Shown piece by piece: positions 48,114-56,358 of a stretch of DNA of 56,358 bases (position 1 is the stretch's first letter; each line of letters opens with the position of its first letter). The stretch covers positions 1 to 56,358 of the forward strand of contig CAYZCL010000010.1 in assembly GCA_964476595.1 (NCBI GenBank), written 5' to 3'. Below the pieces are notes generated by a model. The model did not search any database. It was not told the origin of the DNA and saw only the letters and a list, made by a program, of their open reading frames with translations. The translations under genes were made by a program, and so were the position numbers. Origin of the DNA: JALSRD01 sp964476595 (GTDB lineage: Bacteria > Desulfobacterota > Desulfobacteria > Desulfobacterales > JALSRD01).

Positions 48114-50537
48114 ATGAAAGTTAGTCTCAGCTGGCTCAATGAATACATACCGGTGACCCTGCCGGTGGCCGACCTGGCCGACGCCCTGACCATGGCGGGC
48201 CTGGAAGTCGGCGCCGTCGAAGACCGCTACGACTACCTCGAAACGGTGGTCGTGGGCCGTGTGGCGGCCGTCACCGACCACCCCAACTCCGACCACCTCA
48301 AGCTGTGCCGTGTGGAAGCCGGCGACCGGGCGGTGTCGGTGGTCTGCGGCGCGCCCAACGTGGCCGAGGGCATGCTGAGCCCCCTGGCGCGGCCGGGCAC
48401 GGTGCTGCCCGACGGCACGGTCATCCAGGCCAGCGTCATCCGCGGCGAGACTTCCGAGGGCATGCTGTGCAGCGAGATCGAACTGGGCCTGGGCGAAGAC
48501 GCTTCGGGTATCATGGCCCTGGACCCCGGCCTGACGCCGGGCGAGAACCTCAAGCAGGCCCTGGGCCTCTCGGACCCGGTGCTGGACCTGGAGCTGACCC
48601 CCAACCGGCCCGACTGCCTGAGCATCATCGGCATCGCCCGCGAGGTGCGTGCCATCCAGAACGGCGAACTGAAACCGCCGCCCGCCGAAATCAGCGATAG
48701 GGGACGCGACATCGACGGGCTCACGTCGGTGACCATCGAGGCGCCGGACCTGTGCCCGCGCTACACCGCCCGCGTGTGCGTGGACGTAGCGGTGGGACCG
48801 TCGCCCTTCTGGCTGCAGGACCGCCTGATGTCCGTGGGTCTCAAGCCCATCAACAACATCGTGGACATCACCAACTTCGTCATGATGGAGACCGGCCAGC
48901 CGCTGCACGCCTTCGACCTCGACCGGCTGGCGGAAAACCGCATCGTGGTGCGCACCGCCGGCGAGGAAAAAAAGTTTACCACGCTGGACGGCAAGACGCG
49001 GGAGCTCAAGCCGGAAATGCTGATGATATGCGACGGCCGGCGTCCCGTGGCCGTGGCCGGCGTCATGGGGGGGCTGGATTCGGAGATCGAAAACGACACC
49101 CGGCGCGTGCTGCTGGAAAGCGCCTGCTTCAACCCGGCCAGCATCCGCCGCACGGCCAAGGCCCTGGGGCTGAGCACCGATGCGGCTTACCGCTTCGAGC
49201 GCGGCGTGGACCCGCTGGGCACGGTGGCGGCGGTAAACCGGGCCGCCCTGCTGATCGCCGAAACCGGCGCCGGGCGCCTGGTCGACGGCCTCATCGACGC
49301 CCACCCGCGGCCGGTCGAGGCAGCCTGCATCACGCTCGACCCCGTGCGCACCAATCAGCTGCTGGGAACCGACCTGTCCGCCGACCGGATGACCGACCTG
49401 CTGGCGTCCGTCGGGTTTGCGGTACAGCCCGGCCGGGACGGCTCCGAGGTCCTGTCCGTAACGGTGCCCACCTTCCGGGTGGATGTTACCCGCGACATCG
49501 ACCTGGTAGAGGAAATCGCCCGCCTCGAGGGTTACAACAACATCCCCACCACCTTCCCGCGCATCGACACCGCCGGGCACCGCCCCAATCCGGCGCTGGA
49601 CCTGCGCGACGGCGTGCGCCGGCTGATGACCGGTTTCGGGTTCACCGAGGCCATCAATTACAGTTTCCACAGCCTGCAGAGCCCGGACCAGCTCAAGATT
49701 CCGCCGGACGACGACCGCCGCCGCATGGTGCGGGTGCTCAACCCCCTCACCGAGGACCAGGCCGCCATGCGCACCTCGCTGGTGCCCGGACTGCTGGAGT
49801 CCGTGCGGCGCAACCTGTCCTGGGGAACCCGGGACCTGAAGCTCTTCGAGATCGGCAAGGTTTTCTTTGCCGCCGACACGCCGGCGCAATTGCCCGAGGA
49901 AATCGAGATGCTCGGCGCCCTGTGGACCGGCGTGCGCCGGCCGGCGGCCTGGCTGAGCAAACCTGAACCCTGCGACTTCTACGACCTCAAGGGCGCCGCC
50001 GAGGGACTGCTGCAGGCCCTGGGGATCGGCAACCCCGTCTTCACCCGGCAGCCGCCGGAGGCCTGCGCCTACATGCGCATCGGCCACAGCGCACGCATCC
50101 TCGTCGACGGCCAGGCGGTCGGCACCGTCGCCGAGGTGGCCGCCGAGGTCCTGGCCGGCTTCGACATCGGCCAGCCGGTCTTCCTGCTGGAAATCGACCT
50201 CAACCGGCTGCTGCCGCTGGTGCCGGCCTCCCGGACGCTGAAGCCCATCCCGCGTTTTCCGGCCGTCACCCGGGACGTCACCTTCATCATCGACCGCGAC
50301 ATCGAAACCATGTCGATCCTGGAAAGCCTGCGGCAGATGAAAGAGGAACTGGTGGAGGACGTGTACCTCTTCGACGTCTTCGAGGGCGACCCCATCGCGG
50401 CGGGCAAGAAGAGCATCTCGTTTCGGATCGTGTACCGCTCGGCCAGCCGCACGCTGGAAGACGACGTGGTCAACCGGAAACACAAGGCCCTCACCGACAG
50501 GCTCATCGAAAAGTTCAACGCCAGCCTGCCGGGATGA
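48114..50537 (+). CDS. pheT: Phenylalanyl-tRNA synthetase beta subunit
   Basis: 807 residues, normal length. Domain order: N-terminal segment MKVSLSWLNEYIPV; tRNA-binding EMAP-like domain ~39-150 (VVGRVAAVTDHPNSDHLKLCRVEAG); B3/B4 editing domain ~210-390 (GLSTDAAYRFERGVDP); B5 domain ~410-480; a catalytic-like core ~490-690 (NPLTEDQAAMRTSLVPGLL); and the anticodon-binding FDX-ACB domain ~710-805 (RFPAVTRDVTFIIDRDIE). The B3/B4 domain hydrolyses mischarged Tyr-tRNA-Phe. No sign of truncation. Confidence 0.97.
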   Translation: MKVSLSWLNEYIPVTLPVADLADALTMAGLEVGAVEDRYDYLETVVVGRVAAVTDHPNSDHLKLCRVEAGDRAVSVVCGAPNVAEGMLSPLARPGTVLPDGTVIQASVIRGETSEGMLCSEIELGLGEDASGIMALDPGLTPGENLKQALGLSDPVLDLELTPNRPDCLSIIGIAREVRAIQNGELKPPPAEISDRGRDIDGLTSVTIEAPDLCPRYTARVCVDVAVGPSPFWLQDRLMSVGLKPINNIVDITNFVMMETGQPLHAFDLDRLAENRIVVRTAGEEKKFTTLDGKTRELKPEMLMICDGRRPVAVAGVMGGLDSEIENDTRRVLLESACFNPASIRRTAKALGLSTDAAYRFERGVDPLGTVAAVNRAALLIAETGAGRLVDGLIDAHPRPVEAACITLDPVRTNQLLGTDLSADRMTDLLASVGFAVQPGRDGSEVLSVTVPTFRVDVTRDIDLVEEIARLEGYNNIPTTFPRIDTAGHRPNPALDLRDGVRRLMTGFGFTEAINYSFHSLQSPDQLKIPPDDDRRRMVRVLNPLTEDQAAMRTSLVPGLLESVRRNLSWGTRDLKLFEIGKVFFAADTPAQLPEEIEMLGALWTGVRRPAAWLSKPEPCDFYDLKGAAEGLLQALGIGNPVFTRQPPEACAYMRIGHSARILVDGQAVGTVAEVAAEVLAGFDIGQPVFLLEIDLNRLLPLVPASRTLKPIPRFPAVTRDVTFIIDRDIETMSILESLRQMKEELVEDVYLFDVFEGDPIAAGKKSISFRIVYRSASRTLEDDVVNRKHKALTDRLIEKFNASLPG

Positions 50538-50600
50538 AAACCTGCACAGCGAGGGTTGAAGCGATAAGGCACTGAAACCGACTCAGAATGGGACTGCCTC

Positions 50601-50948
50601 ATGGCCGCTGATCAGCACGCAAAACCCGTTGTTCCCGACAAGCTGTATTTCAAGATCGGGGAGGTCAGCCGGATCACGGGACTGCCGGCCTACGTGCTGC
50701 GTTTCTGGGAAACCGAGTTCCGGGGGATCCACCCCAAACGCACGTCCACCGGGCAGCGCATGTATCGCAAAAGCGATGTCGAACTCATCCTGGACATCAA
50801 GCACCTGCTGCACGAAAAGAAATTCACCATCCGCGGCGCCAAGCAGCACCTCAAGGACCGGCGCAAGGCTTCCCAGGCGCCCCCCAAGGCGCTGAGCCTG
50901 AACGAGATCCGCTCCGAGCTCCGGAAGATCCGGGAGCTGCTCTCCTGA
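50601..50948 (+). CDS. MerR-family transcriptional regulator
   Basis: 115 residues. N-terminal winged-helix MerR domain (YFKIGEVSRITGLPAYVLRFWETEFRGIHPKRTSTGQRMYRKSDVELI) followed by a short helix; there is no effector-binding domain and no metal-binding cysteines. This short MerR type is commonly found directly after pheT in Desulfobacterota and relatives, where its target is unknown. It is 63 bases downstream of pheT and probably co-transcribed. Confidence 0.92.
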   Translation: MAADQHAKPVVPDKLYFKIGEVSRITGLPAYVLRFWETEFRGIHPKRTSTGQRMYRKSDVELILDIKHLLHEKKFTIRGAKQHLKDRRKASQAPPKALSLNEIRSELRKIRELLS

Positions 50949-51088
50949 GTCCGCCCCCGACCCGGGAAGCGCCGAAGCGCGGGCGTCCAACGGGAACGTC
51001 CGGGGGCCTGCGTGTACGGACGGGCCGGTTCGTCATCGCACCCGTCCGGGCGGCCTCGGTATTTTTCACAAAATTACAACAAAAGATA

Positions 51089-51117
51089 TTGACAGACGGT
51101 TTCTTTTGCTTTAATTA
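51089..51117 (+). promoter_or_regulatory. Sigma-70 promoter of tRNA-Gly
   Basis: Consensus TTGACA, 17-bp spacer, TAATTA, in an AT-rich tract. Transcription would begin close to the 5' end of the tRNA. Confidence 0.7.
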
Positions 51118-51130
51118 GTAAGATTGGTGA

Positions 51131-51206
51131 GCGGGCATAGCTCAGCTGGTAGAGTACAAGCTTCCCAAGCTTGGTGTCGCGAGTTCGAATCTCGTTGCCC
51201 GCTCCA
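51131..51206 (+). tRNA. tRNA-Gly (anticodon CCC)
   Basis: 76 bases including an encoded CCA end. Acceptor stem GCGGGCA/TGCCCGC; D stem GCTC/GAGT; anticodon stem CAAGC/GCTTG with loop TTCCCAA, so the anticodon is CCC reading GGG; T arm GCGAG-TTCGAAT-CTCGT. The discriminator base is T, as normal for bacterial tRNA-Gly. Confidence 0.97.
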
Positions 51207-51370
51207 CCACTTCGAAAGTCCGCCCTTTCGTTTATCGGGTTGCACAGGTGGATGGCACGAACGTTGTGGTTGCGGGTGAGTTTTTCCTTCTGTACTTTAA
51301 CGGAAAGCGTGTAACGTGAACAGTTAACTTTTTCCGCTTCACGGGACAAAGACCACATGAATGAGAGGAA

Positions 51371-51393
51371 ACGGGCATTTTGCCCGTTTTTTT
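51371..51393 (+). terminator. Intrinsic terminator downstream of tRNA-Gly
   Basis: ACGGGCA-TTT-TGCCCGT followed by six T's. It lies ~165 bases beyond the tRNA and before rimP. The intervening bases hold no gene. Confidence 0.85.
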
Positions 51394-51418
51394 GTTATTC
51401 GACGACCGGGAAAAGGGC

Positions 51419-51958
51419 GTGAAACGCAGACGGTACCGGAAAACCGGCGGCACGACCGTCACCGAAAAACAGATCGCGGCTTTCGTGGAAACGGCACGCT
51501 CGCTGGGAACCGCCCTGTGCGATGCCGAGGGGCTGGAACTGGTGCACGTGGAGTATCAGCGCGAACCGGCGGGAAGGGTTCTGCGCCTCTATATCGACAA
51601 GCCGGAAGGGGTCACCCTGGACGACTGCGTGGCGGTCAGCCGCCAGATGGGCGACCTGCTGGACATCCATCTGGACGTCGAGGTGTCCTACCGGCTGGAA
51701 GTGTCTTCGCCCGGCGAACAGCGGCCCCTGGGCCGGCGGGATGATTTCACGCGTTTCGCCGGCAGACGGGTTGAGATCAGGGTCCGGCAGCCCGTCGGCA
51801 ATCGCAGGAAGTTCAAGGGGACTCTGCTCGGCATGGACGGGGAGACCGTCAACATGCTGGTGGACGGCAGCCCGGTCGCCATCCCCTTCGGGGAAATCAA
51901 GCGGGCGCGGCTGGGAAAACAAACGGAGAATAATAGGGATGTTCATCACAGACATTAA
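51419..51958 (+). CDS. rimP: Ribosome maturation factor RimP
   Basis: 179 residues. N-terminal domain with GTALCDAEGLELVHVEYQREPAGRVLRLYIDKPEGVTLDDCVAVSRQMGDLLD and LEVSSPGEQRPL, then the C-terminal SH3-like domain (GTLLGMDGETVNMLVDGSPVAIPFGEIKRARL). Needed for 30S maturation. The GTG start is chosen because an upstream TTG falls inside the tRNA terminator; the exact start is uncertain since the conserved region begins at TEKQIAAF. Its end overlaps nusA by ~20 bases, in the usual rimP-nusA-infB operon. Confidence 0.92.
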   Translation: MKRRRYRKTGGTTVTEKQIAAFVETARSLGTALCDAEGLELVHVEYQREPAGRVLRLYIDKPEGVTLDDCVAVSRQMGDLLDIHLDVEVSYRLEVSSPGEQRPLGRRDDFTRFAGRRVEIRVRQPVGNRRKFKGTLLGMDGETVNMLVDGSPVAIPFGEIKRARLGKQTENNRDVHHRH

Positions 51959-53579
51959 ACGCGTTGTCGACCAGATCAGTCGGGACAAAGGCATTGACCG
52001 GGACGTGCTCATCAGCGCCCTGGAAGAGGCGGTGAAGTCGGCGGCCAAGAAGAAATTCGGCAGCAAGATCGACATCGAAACCCAGTACAACGAGCGCACC
52101 GGGGAGATCGAGGTCTTTCAGTTCAAGGAGGTCACCGAGACGGTGACCGACCCGGAGATCGAGATCAGCCTCGAGGAGGGGCGCCGCCTGGACCCCGGAT
52201 GCGAGATCGGCGACAGCCTGGGCACCAAAATGGACACCACCACCTTCGGCCGCATCGCGGCCCAGTCCGCCAAGCAGGTCATCATCCAGAAGATGAAAGA
52301 CGCCGAGCGCGACGCCGTTTACGCCAGTTTCATCGACCGCAAGGGTGAGATCATCAACGGCATCGTGCAGCGCTTCGACCGCGGCGACATCATCGTCAAC
52401 CTGGGGCCCACCGAGGGCATCGTGCCGGTGCGCGAACAGGTTCCCCGGGAGAACTACCGCCGGGGCGACCGCATCCGGGCACTGATCCTCGACATCCTCT
52501 ACGAAACCCGCGGTCCCCAGATCGTGCTCTCCCGCACGCATCCCGATTTCATGGTGAACCTCTTCAAGACCGAGGTGCCGGAAATCAGCGAGGGCATCGT
52601 CACCATCATGGGCGCCGCCCGCGAACCCGGCGTGCGCGCCAAGATCGCCGTCTCCTCCAACGACTCGGACATCGACCCCGTGGGCGCCTGCGTGGGCATG
52701 AAGGGCTCCCGCGTCCAGAACGTGGTCCAGGAACTCAAGGGGGAAAAGATCGACATCATCCCCTGGCACGTGGACCCGGCCAAGTTCGTGTGCAACGCCC
52801 TGGCCCCGGCCGAGATATCGCGAGTCATCATCGACGAGGAAAACAAGTCCATGGAGGTCATCGTGCCTGACGAGTTCCTGTCCATCGCCATCGGCAAACG
52901 CGGACAGAACGTGCGCTTGGCCTCCAAGTTGACCGGCTGGCACCTGGACGTCAAGAGCGAATCGCGCTACAGCGAGGACATGCAGAGCGGCTACGACTCG
53001 CTGGTGGCCATGGAGGGCATGACCGTCAGCCTGGCCGACGCCCTGTATGAAAGCGGCCTGTACTCGGCCGAGGAAGTCAGCCGCGCCTCGGTGGACGAAC
53101 TGATGCAGATCCGCGGCATCGACGAGGAGACCGCGCTGCAGCTCATCGAGGCCGCCGAAAAGCAGCTGGCCATCCAGGCCGCCGAGGCCGAACGCGAAGC
53201 CCTCGAGCTGGCCGAACAGGCGGCCCGCGAGGAAGCCGAGGCGGCCGCCGCCGAAGCGGACGGCAGCGAAGCGGCGGACGCGGACGAGGCGGACGAAGCG
53301 ACCGGGGCCGAATCGGCCGCGGTGGATGAGCCGGCCGGCGAAACGCCGCCGGAGACGCCGACCGCGGACGACGCAGGCGGCGATCCGCAGGCGGCTGCCG
53401 ACGACGCGCAGGAAGCACCGGCGTTGGAAGACGACACCGAAACCCCTGAGGCGGCCGAAGCGCAAGCGCCGGCCGGGGGGGGCGCCCCGGTGCCGGACGA
53501 GTCCCAGGAGCCGGCGCCTTCACCGGCCGACGAAGAAAACAAGACGGATGCCGCCCGAGACGTGGCGTCGTCCGAGTAA
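51939..53579 (+). CDS. nusA: Transcription termination/antitermination factor NusA
   Basis: 546 residues. N-terminal RNA polymerase-binding domain, S1 domain (RKGEIINGIVQRFDRGDIIVNLGPTEGIVP), two KH domains (VGACVGMKGSRVQNVVQELKGEKIDII and SIAIGKRGQNVRLASKLTGW), and a helix-hairpin-helix region (LMQIRGIDEETALQLIEAAE). From ~residue 410 the protein is Ala/Glu/Asp-rich and disordered for ~135 residues, longer than usual. The start has GGAG ten bases upstream; it overlaps the end of rimP. Confidence 0.96.
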   Translation: MFITDIKRVVDQISRDKGIDRDVLISALEEAVKSAAKKKFGSKIDIETQYNERTGEIEVFQFKEVTETVTDPEIEISLEEGRRLDPGCEIGDSLGTKMDTTTFGRIAAQSAKQVIIQKMKDAERDAVYASFIDRKGEIINGIVQRFDRGDIIVNLGPTEGIVPVREQVPRENYRRGDRIRALILDILYETRGPQIVLSRTHPDFMVNLFKTEVPEISEGIVTIMGAAREPGVRAKIAVSSNDSDIDPVGACVGMKGSRVQNVVQELKGEKIDIIPWHVDPAKFVCNALAPAEISRVIIDEENKSMEVIVPDEFLSIAIGKRGQNVRLASKLTGWHLDVKSESRYSEDMQSGYDSLVAMEGMTVSLADALYESGLYSAEEVSRASVDELMQIRGIDEETALQLIEAAEKQLAIQAAEAEREALELAEQAAREEAEAAAAEADGSEAADADEADEATGAESAAVDEPAGETPPETPTADDAGGDPQAAADDAQEAPALEDDTETPEAAEAQAPAGGGAPVPDESQEPAPSPADEENKTDAARDVASSE

Positions 53580-53627
53580 GACGGGATGAACGGCCGGGCA
53601 GCCGCCGGCGAAACGACCGTTTCTAAA

Positions 53628-53651
53628 TGCAGAAGCAAGTGCAGAAGCAAG
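53628..53651 (+). repeat. Short tandem direct repeat in the nusA-infB gap
   Basis: GCAGAAGCAAGT occurs twice in tandem (second copy ends AAGG). It lies just before the infB ribosome-binding site and might be slippage-made; no role is apparent. Confidence 0.6.
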
Positions 53652-53659
53652 GGGGATGA

Positions 53660-56358
53660 ATGGCAAAGATCAGGATATATGAACTTGCCAGAGATTTTAA
53701 CATGACCAACAAGGCGCTGCTGGAGAAAATCCGGGATCTCGACCTGCCGGTCAAGAGCCACATGAGCTCGCTGGACGAGGACGCCGTCGCCAAGATCAAG
53801 GCCCACATTTTCGGCGGCAAAGGCGAACAGGTCGAGGAAACCCGGGTGAAGCCGACGGTCATCCGCCGTCGCCGGAAAGTGGTCGCCAAGGAACCGGAAG
53901 CGCCGTCCGCGGAAGAGGCACCGGCCGAAGAGGCCCCGAAGGTCGAGGAGCCGGCCGCCGAAGCCGCGGCCGAAGCACCGCCGGAGAAGGCCGCCGTGGA
54001 AGCGCAGCAACCCGCCGCCGAGACGGCCGAGGCGGAGGCCGCCGCGCCGGAAGAATCCCCCGCACCCGAGGAAGCGGCTGCAAAACCGGCGGCCGGCGTC
54101 ATCCGGCGGAGACCGAAAGAGGCCGCCAGGATCGTGAAGAAAGCCGAGCCCCCGGCGCCGGTGCAGCCGGAAGCGCCTCCCGCGGAAGAAACACCGGCCG
54201 AAGAGGCCCCGAAGGTCGAGGAGCCGGCCACCGAAGCCGCGGCCGAAGCACCGCCGGAGAAGGCACCGGAGACACCCGACACCGAGGCGGCGGCCGAGAA
54301 GAAGCCCGCCGAAAAGGCCGAAGCGCCGGTCGGCGGGAAGCCCGCAGACGAGAAGGTACCCGCCCCCGAGAAACCGGCCGAACCGGTGGTCAAACCCCTG
54401 GCCCGCATCAAGAAGCGCCTGGCCAAGAAGGAAACCCCGGCCAAGATCATCAAGCTGGGGCCGCCCCCGGAACTGCGTACCGAAAGGCCTGCCGCGACCG
54501 GTGTGCCGGGACCGCCGGCGGGAGCCGGGGACCGCGACGCCGGCAAGAAGGGCCGCAAAAAGGACAAGGACCGCAAGTTCTTCAAAAAGAAGATCTCTTT
54601 CCGCCGCAAGGCGGTGGTGGAGGGCGCCGATCTTTACAGCGGCGGCGGGCGCGGTCGCCGGGGCCGCAAGGGCGCCAAGGGCAAGGCGGCCTCGGCCTCG
54701 GCCCAGAAGACTCAGATCACCACGGCCAAGGCCATCAAGCGCCGTATCAAGATCGACGAGACCATCGTGCTCTCGGATCTCGCCAAGCGCATGGGCATCA
54801 AGTCCAACGAGCTGATCATGAAGCTCATGGGAATGGGCGTGATGGCCACCGTCAACCAGACCATCGACTTCGACACCGCCGCGCTGGTGGCGGCCGAGTT
54901 CAATTACGAACTCGAAAAGGCCGTCTTCGAGGAAGAGGCCGTGCTCAAGGTCCAGGAGGACGAACCCGGCAAGCTGGTGGAACGCCCCCCGGTGGTGACC
55001 GTCATGGGCCACGTCGATCACGGCAAGACCTCCTTGCTGGACGTCATCCGCAAGACCCGCGTCACCCAGAGCGAGGCCGGCGGCATCACCCAGCACATCG
55101 GCGCCTACAAGGTCGAAACCGACAAGGGGCAGATCGTGTTCCTGGACACGCCGGGCCACGAAGCCTTCACGGCCATGCGCTCCCGGGGCGCCAGCGTGAC
55201 GGACATTGTGGTGCTCGTGGTGGCCGCCGACGACGGCGTGATGCCCCAGACGGTAGAGGCCATCAACCACGCCCGGGCCGCAGAGGTGCCCATCATCGTC
55301 GCCATCAACAAGATCGACAAGGCCAACGCCGATCCCGAGCGCGTGCAGCGTGAGCTGGCCGAAAACGGGCTGACGCCAGAAGACTGGGGCGGCGACACCA
55401 TCTTCGTCAAGGTCTCCGCCAAGCAGAACCAGGGCATCGACGAACTGCTCGAGATGATCATGCTGCAGGCCGAGATTCTGGAGCTTAAGGCCAACCCCGA
55501 CAAGCTGGCCTCCGGCCACGTGGTGGAGGCCAAGCTGGACTCCGGGCGCGGCCCGGTGGCCACCGTGCTCATCCAGGAGGGCACCCTGCACACCGGCGAG
55601 CCCGTGGTGTGCGGCGTGCACTACGGCAAGGTGCGTTCGCTGATCAACGACCGCGGCGAGCGCATCGAGTCGGCCGGACCGGCCACGCCGGTGGAGATCC
55701 TGGGCCTTTCGGGCGTGCCCATGGCCGGCGACGAACTCATCGCCCTCAAGGACGAGAAGGACGCCAAGCAGGTATCCGAACACCGCCTGCAGAAGCAACG
55801 CGCCAAGGAACTGGCCAAGACCAGCCGCATGAGCCTGGACAAGCTCTTCGAAAAGATGAGCGAAGGCGAAATCAAGGACCTCAACATCATCCTGAAGGCC
55901 GACGTGCACGGCTCTATCGAGGCGCTGCGTGACTCGCTGACCAAACTGTCCAACGACGAGGTGCGCATCAACATCGTGCACGCCGCCACGGGCACCATCA
56001 CCGAGTCGGACGTCTCGCTGGCCGCGGTGTCGGACGCCATCATCATCGGCTTCAACGTGCGGCCCTCGCCCAAGGTGCAGGCCCTGGCCAATGACGAGCA
56101 GATCGACATGCGCTACTACAACGTCATCTACAACGTCATCAAGGACGTCAAGGACGCCATCGTGGGCATGATGTCCTCCACCTTCGAGGAGCAGGTGCTG
56201 GGACAGGCCGAGGTGCGCGAGGTCTTCCACGTGCCCAAGGTGGGCGCCATCGCCGGCTGCTACGTGACCGACGGCAAGATCGAACGCGGCCGCCAGGTGC
56301 GCCTGCTGCGCGACGGCGTGGTGAACTACGAGGGCAAGATCGCCTCGCTGCGCCGCTT
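53660..56358 (+). CDS. infB: Translation initiation factor IF-2 (3' end outside window)
   Basis: ~900 residues visible, no stop before the window ends. Starts AKIRIYELARDFNMTNKALLEKIRD, the IF-2 N-terminal domain. A long Ala/Glu/Pro/Lys-rich linker (~70-290) and a basic segment (KKGRKKDKDRKFFKKKISFRRKAV) follow. The GTPase domain has VTVMGHVDHGKTSLLD (G1), DTPGHEAF (G3) and NKIDKANADP (G4), then domains II/III and the beginning of domain IV. It delivers initiator fMet-tRNA to the 30S subunit. GGGGGA ribosome-binding site. The linker contains a duplicated ~28-residue block. Confidence 0.96.
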   Translation, partial: MAKIRIYELARDFNMTNKALLEKIRDLDLPVKSHMSSLDEDAVAKIKAHIFGGKGEQVEETRVKPTVIRRRRKVVAKEPEAPSAEEAPAEEAPKVEEPAAEAAAEAPPEKAAVEAQQPAAETAEAEAAAPEESPAPEEAAAKPAAGVIRRRPKEAARIVKKAEPPAPVQPEAPPAEETPAEEAPKVEEPATEAAAEAPPEKAPETPDTEAAAEKKPAEKAEAPVGGKPADEKVPAPEKPAEPVVKPLARIKKRLAKKETPAKIIKLGPPPELRTERPAATGVPGPPAGAGDRDAGKKGRKKDKDRKFFKKKISFRRKAVVEGADLYSGGGRGRRGRKGAKGKAASASAQKTQITTAKAIKRRIKIDETIVLSDLAKRMGIKSNELIMKLMGMGVMATVNQTIDFDTAALVAAEFNYELEKAVFEEEAVLKVQEDEPGKLVERPPVVTVMGHVDHGKTSLLDVIRKTRVTQSEAGGITQHIGAYKVETDKGQIVFLDTPGHEAFTAMRSRGASVTDIVVLVVAADDGVMPQTVEAINHARAAEVPIIVAINKIDKANADPERVQRELAENGLTPEDWGGDTIFVKVSAKQNQGIDELLEMIMLQAEILELKANPDKLASGHVVEAKLDSGRGPVATVLIQEGTLHTGEPVVCGVHYGKVRSLINDRGERIESAGPATPVEILGLSGVPMAGDELIALKDEKDAKQVSEHRLQKQRAKELAKTSRMSLDKLFEKMSEGEIKDLNIILKADVHGSIEALRDSLTKLSNDEVRINIVHAATGTITESDVSLAAVSDAIIIGFNVRPSPKVQALANDEQIDMRYYNVIYNVIKDVKDAIVGMMSSTFEEQVLGQAEVREVFHVPKVGAIAGCYVTDGKIERGRQVRLLRDGVVNYEGKIASLRR
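53907..54264 (+). repeat. 85-bp direct repeat inside infB (copies ~273 bases apart)
   Basis: Copies at 53907-53991 and 54180-54264 differ at three bases and encode EEAPAEEAPKVEEPAAEA.. and EETPAEEAPKVEEPATEA... It is a recent internal duplication of the IF-2 linker, in frame. Confidence 0.85.

Noticed and set aside
1..56358. CRISPR array, insertion sequence, rRNA operon or replication origin
   Set aside because: No regularly spaced repeats, transposase-like translation, terminal inverted repeats or rRNA sequence were seen.

Overview
The window looks like a high-GC chromosomal segment of a dissimilatory sulfate-reducing bacterium of the Desulfobacterota (former Deltaproteobacteria), probably Desulfobacteria-like. 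The main evidence is a complete set of genes for the central sulfate-reduction steps: ATP sulfurylase (sat), APS reductase (aprBA) and the Qmo electron-transfer complex (qmoABC). Rich two-component, c-di-GMP and sigma-54 signalling genes fit the same assignment. Genus-level placement cannot be made from the sequence alone.

Layout. (1) 0-6.7 kb: the 3' end of an oligopeptide ABC transporter ATPase, a HAD-like protein, a stand-alone CHC2 zinc-finger protein, then a cold-shock/RNA-handling island (Csp, RRM protein, DEAD-box helicase, small basic protein) and an EF-hand membrane protein. (2) 6.6-11.8 kb: a Cache/HD-GYP c-di-GMP phosphodiesterase-type sensor tightly followed by an unusual three-domain protein (GT2 + membrane GT-C + SAM methyltransferase). 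(3) 12.4-18.7 kb: a sigma-54-controlled catabolic-looking locus. It has a divergent serine-hydroxymethyltransferase-like enzyme, a peptide-type solute-binding protein and a TIM-barrel isomerase, facing a sigma-54 activator. The shared intergenic region contains a good -24/-12 promoter and two related palindromic operators. (4) 19-25.9 kb: an unrecognised membrane protein, a large hybrid sensor kinase, a heavily frameshifted GAF/HD-GYP pseudogene and a holin-family membrane protein. (5) 25.9-30.2 kb: a glutamate-cyclase-like (DUF4392) protein, an L-2-hydroxyglutarate-oxidase-like flavoprotein, a broken Old Yellow Enzyme relative and a second TIM-barrel isomerase. (6) 30.6-39.7 kb: sat (+) converging on aprB-aprA / qmoA-qmoB-qmoC (-), with strong stem-loop terminators between sat and qmoC and between aprA and qmoA. 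(7) 40.1-45.4 kb: three YkgJ-type cysteine-cluster proteins, an SDR protein lacking the catalytic lysine, dGTPase, an HsdR-N-like protein and a TadA-like deaminase. (8) 45.6 kb to the end: the translation/transcription housekeeping block infC-rpmI-rplT-pheS-pheT-merR, tRNA-Gly(CCC), rimP-nusA-infB (infB runs off the window).

How it fits together: Sat activates sulfate to APS, AprBA reduces APS to sulfite, and QmoABC feeds quinol-derived electrons to AprBA. The best candidates for undescribed biology are the sigma-54/SHMT-like locus (four SHMT active-site residues changed, with promoter and operators visible), the GT2-GT-C-methyltransferase fusion, and the YkgJ/SDR cluster beside the sulfate-reduction genes. 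All functional statements are from reading translations and motifs; no database search was possible.
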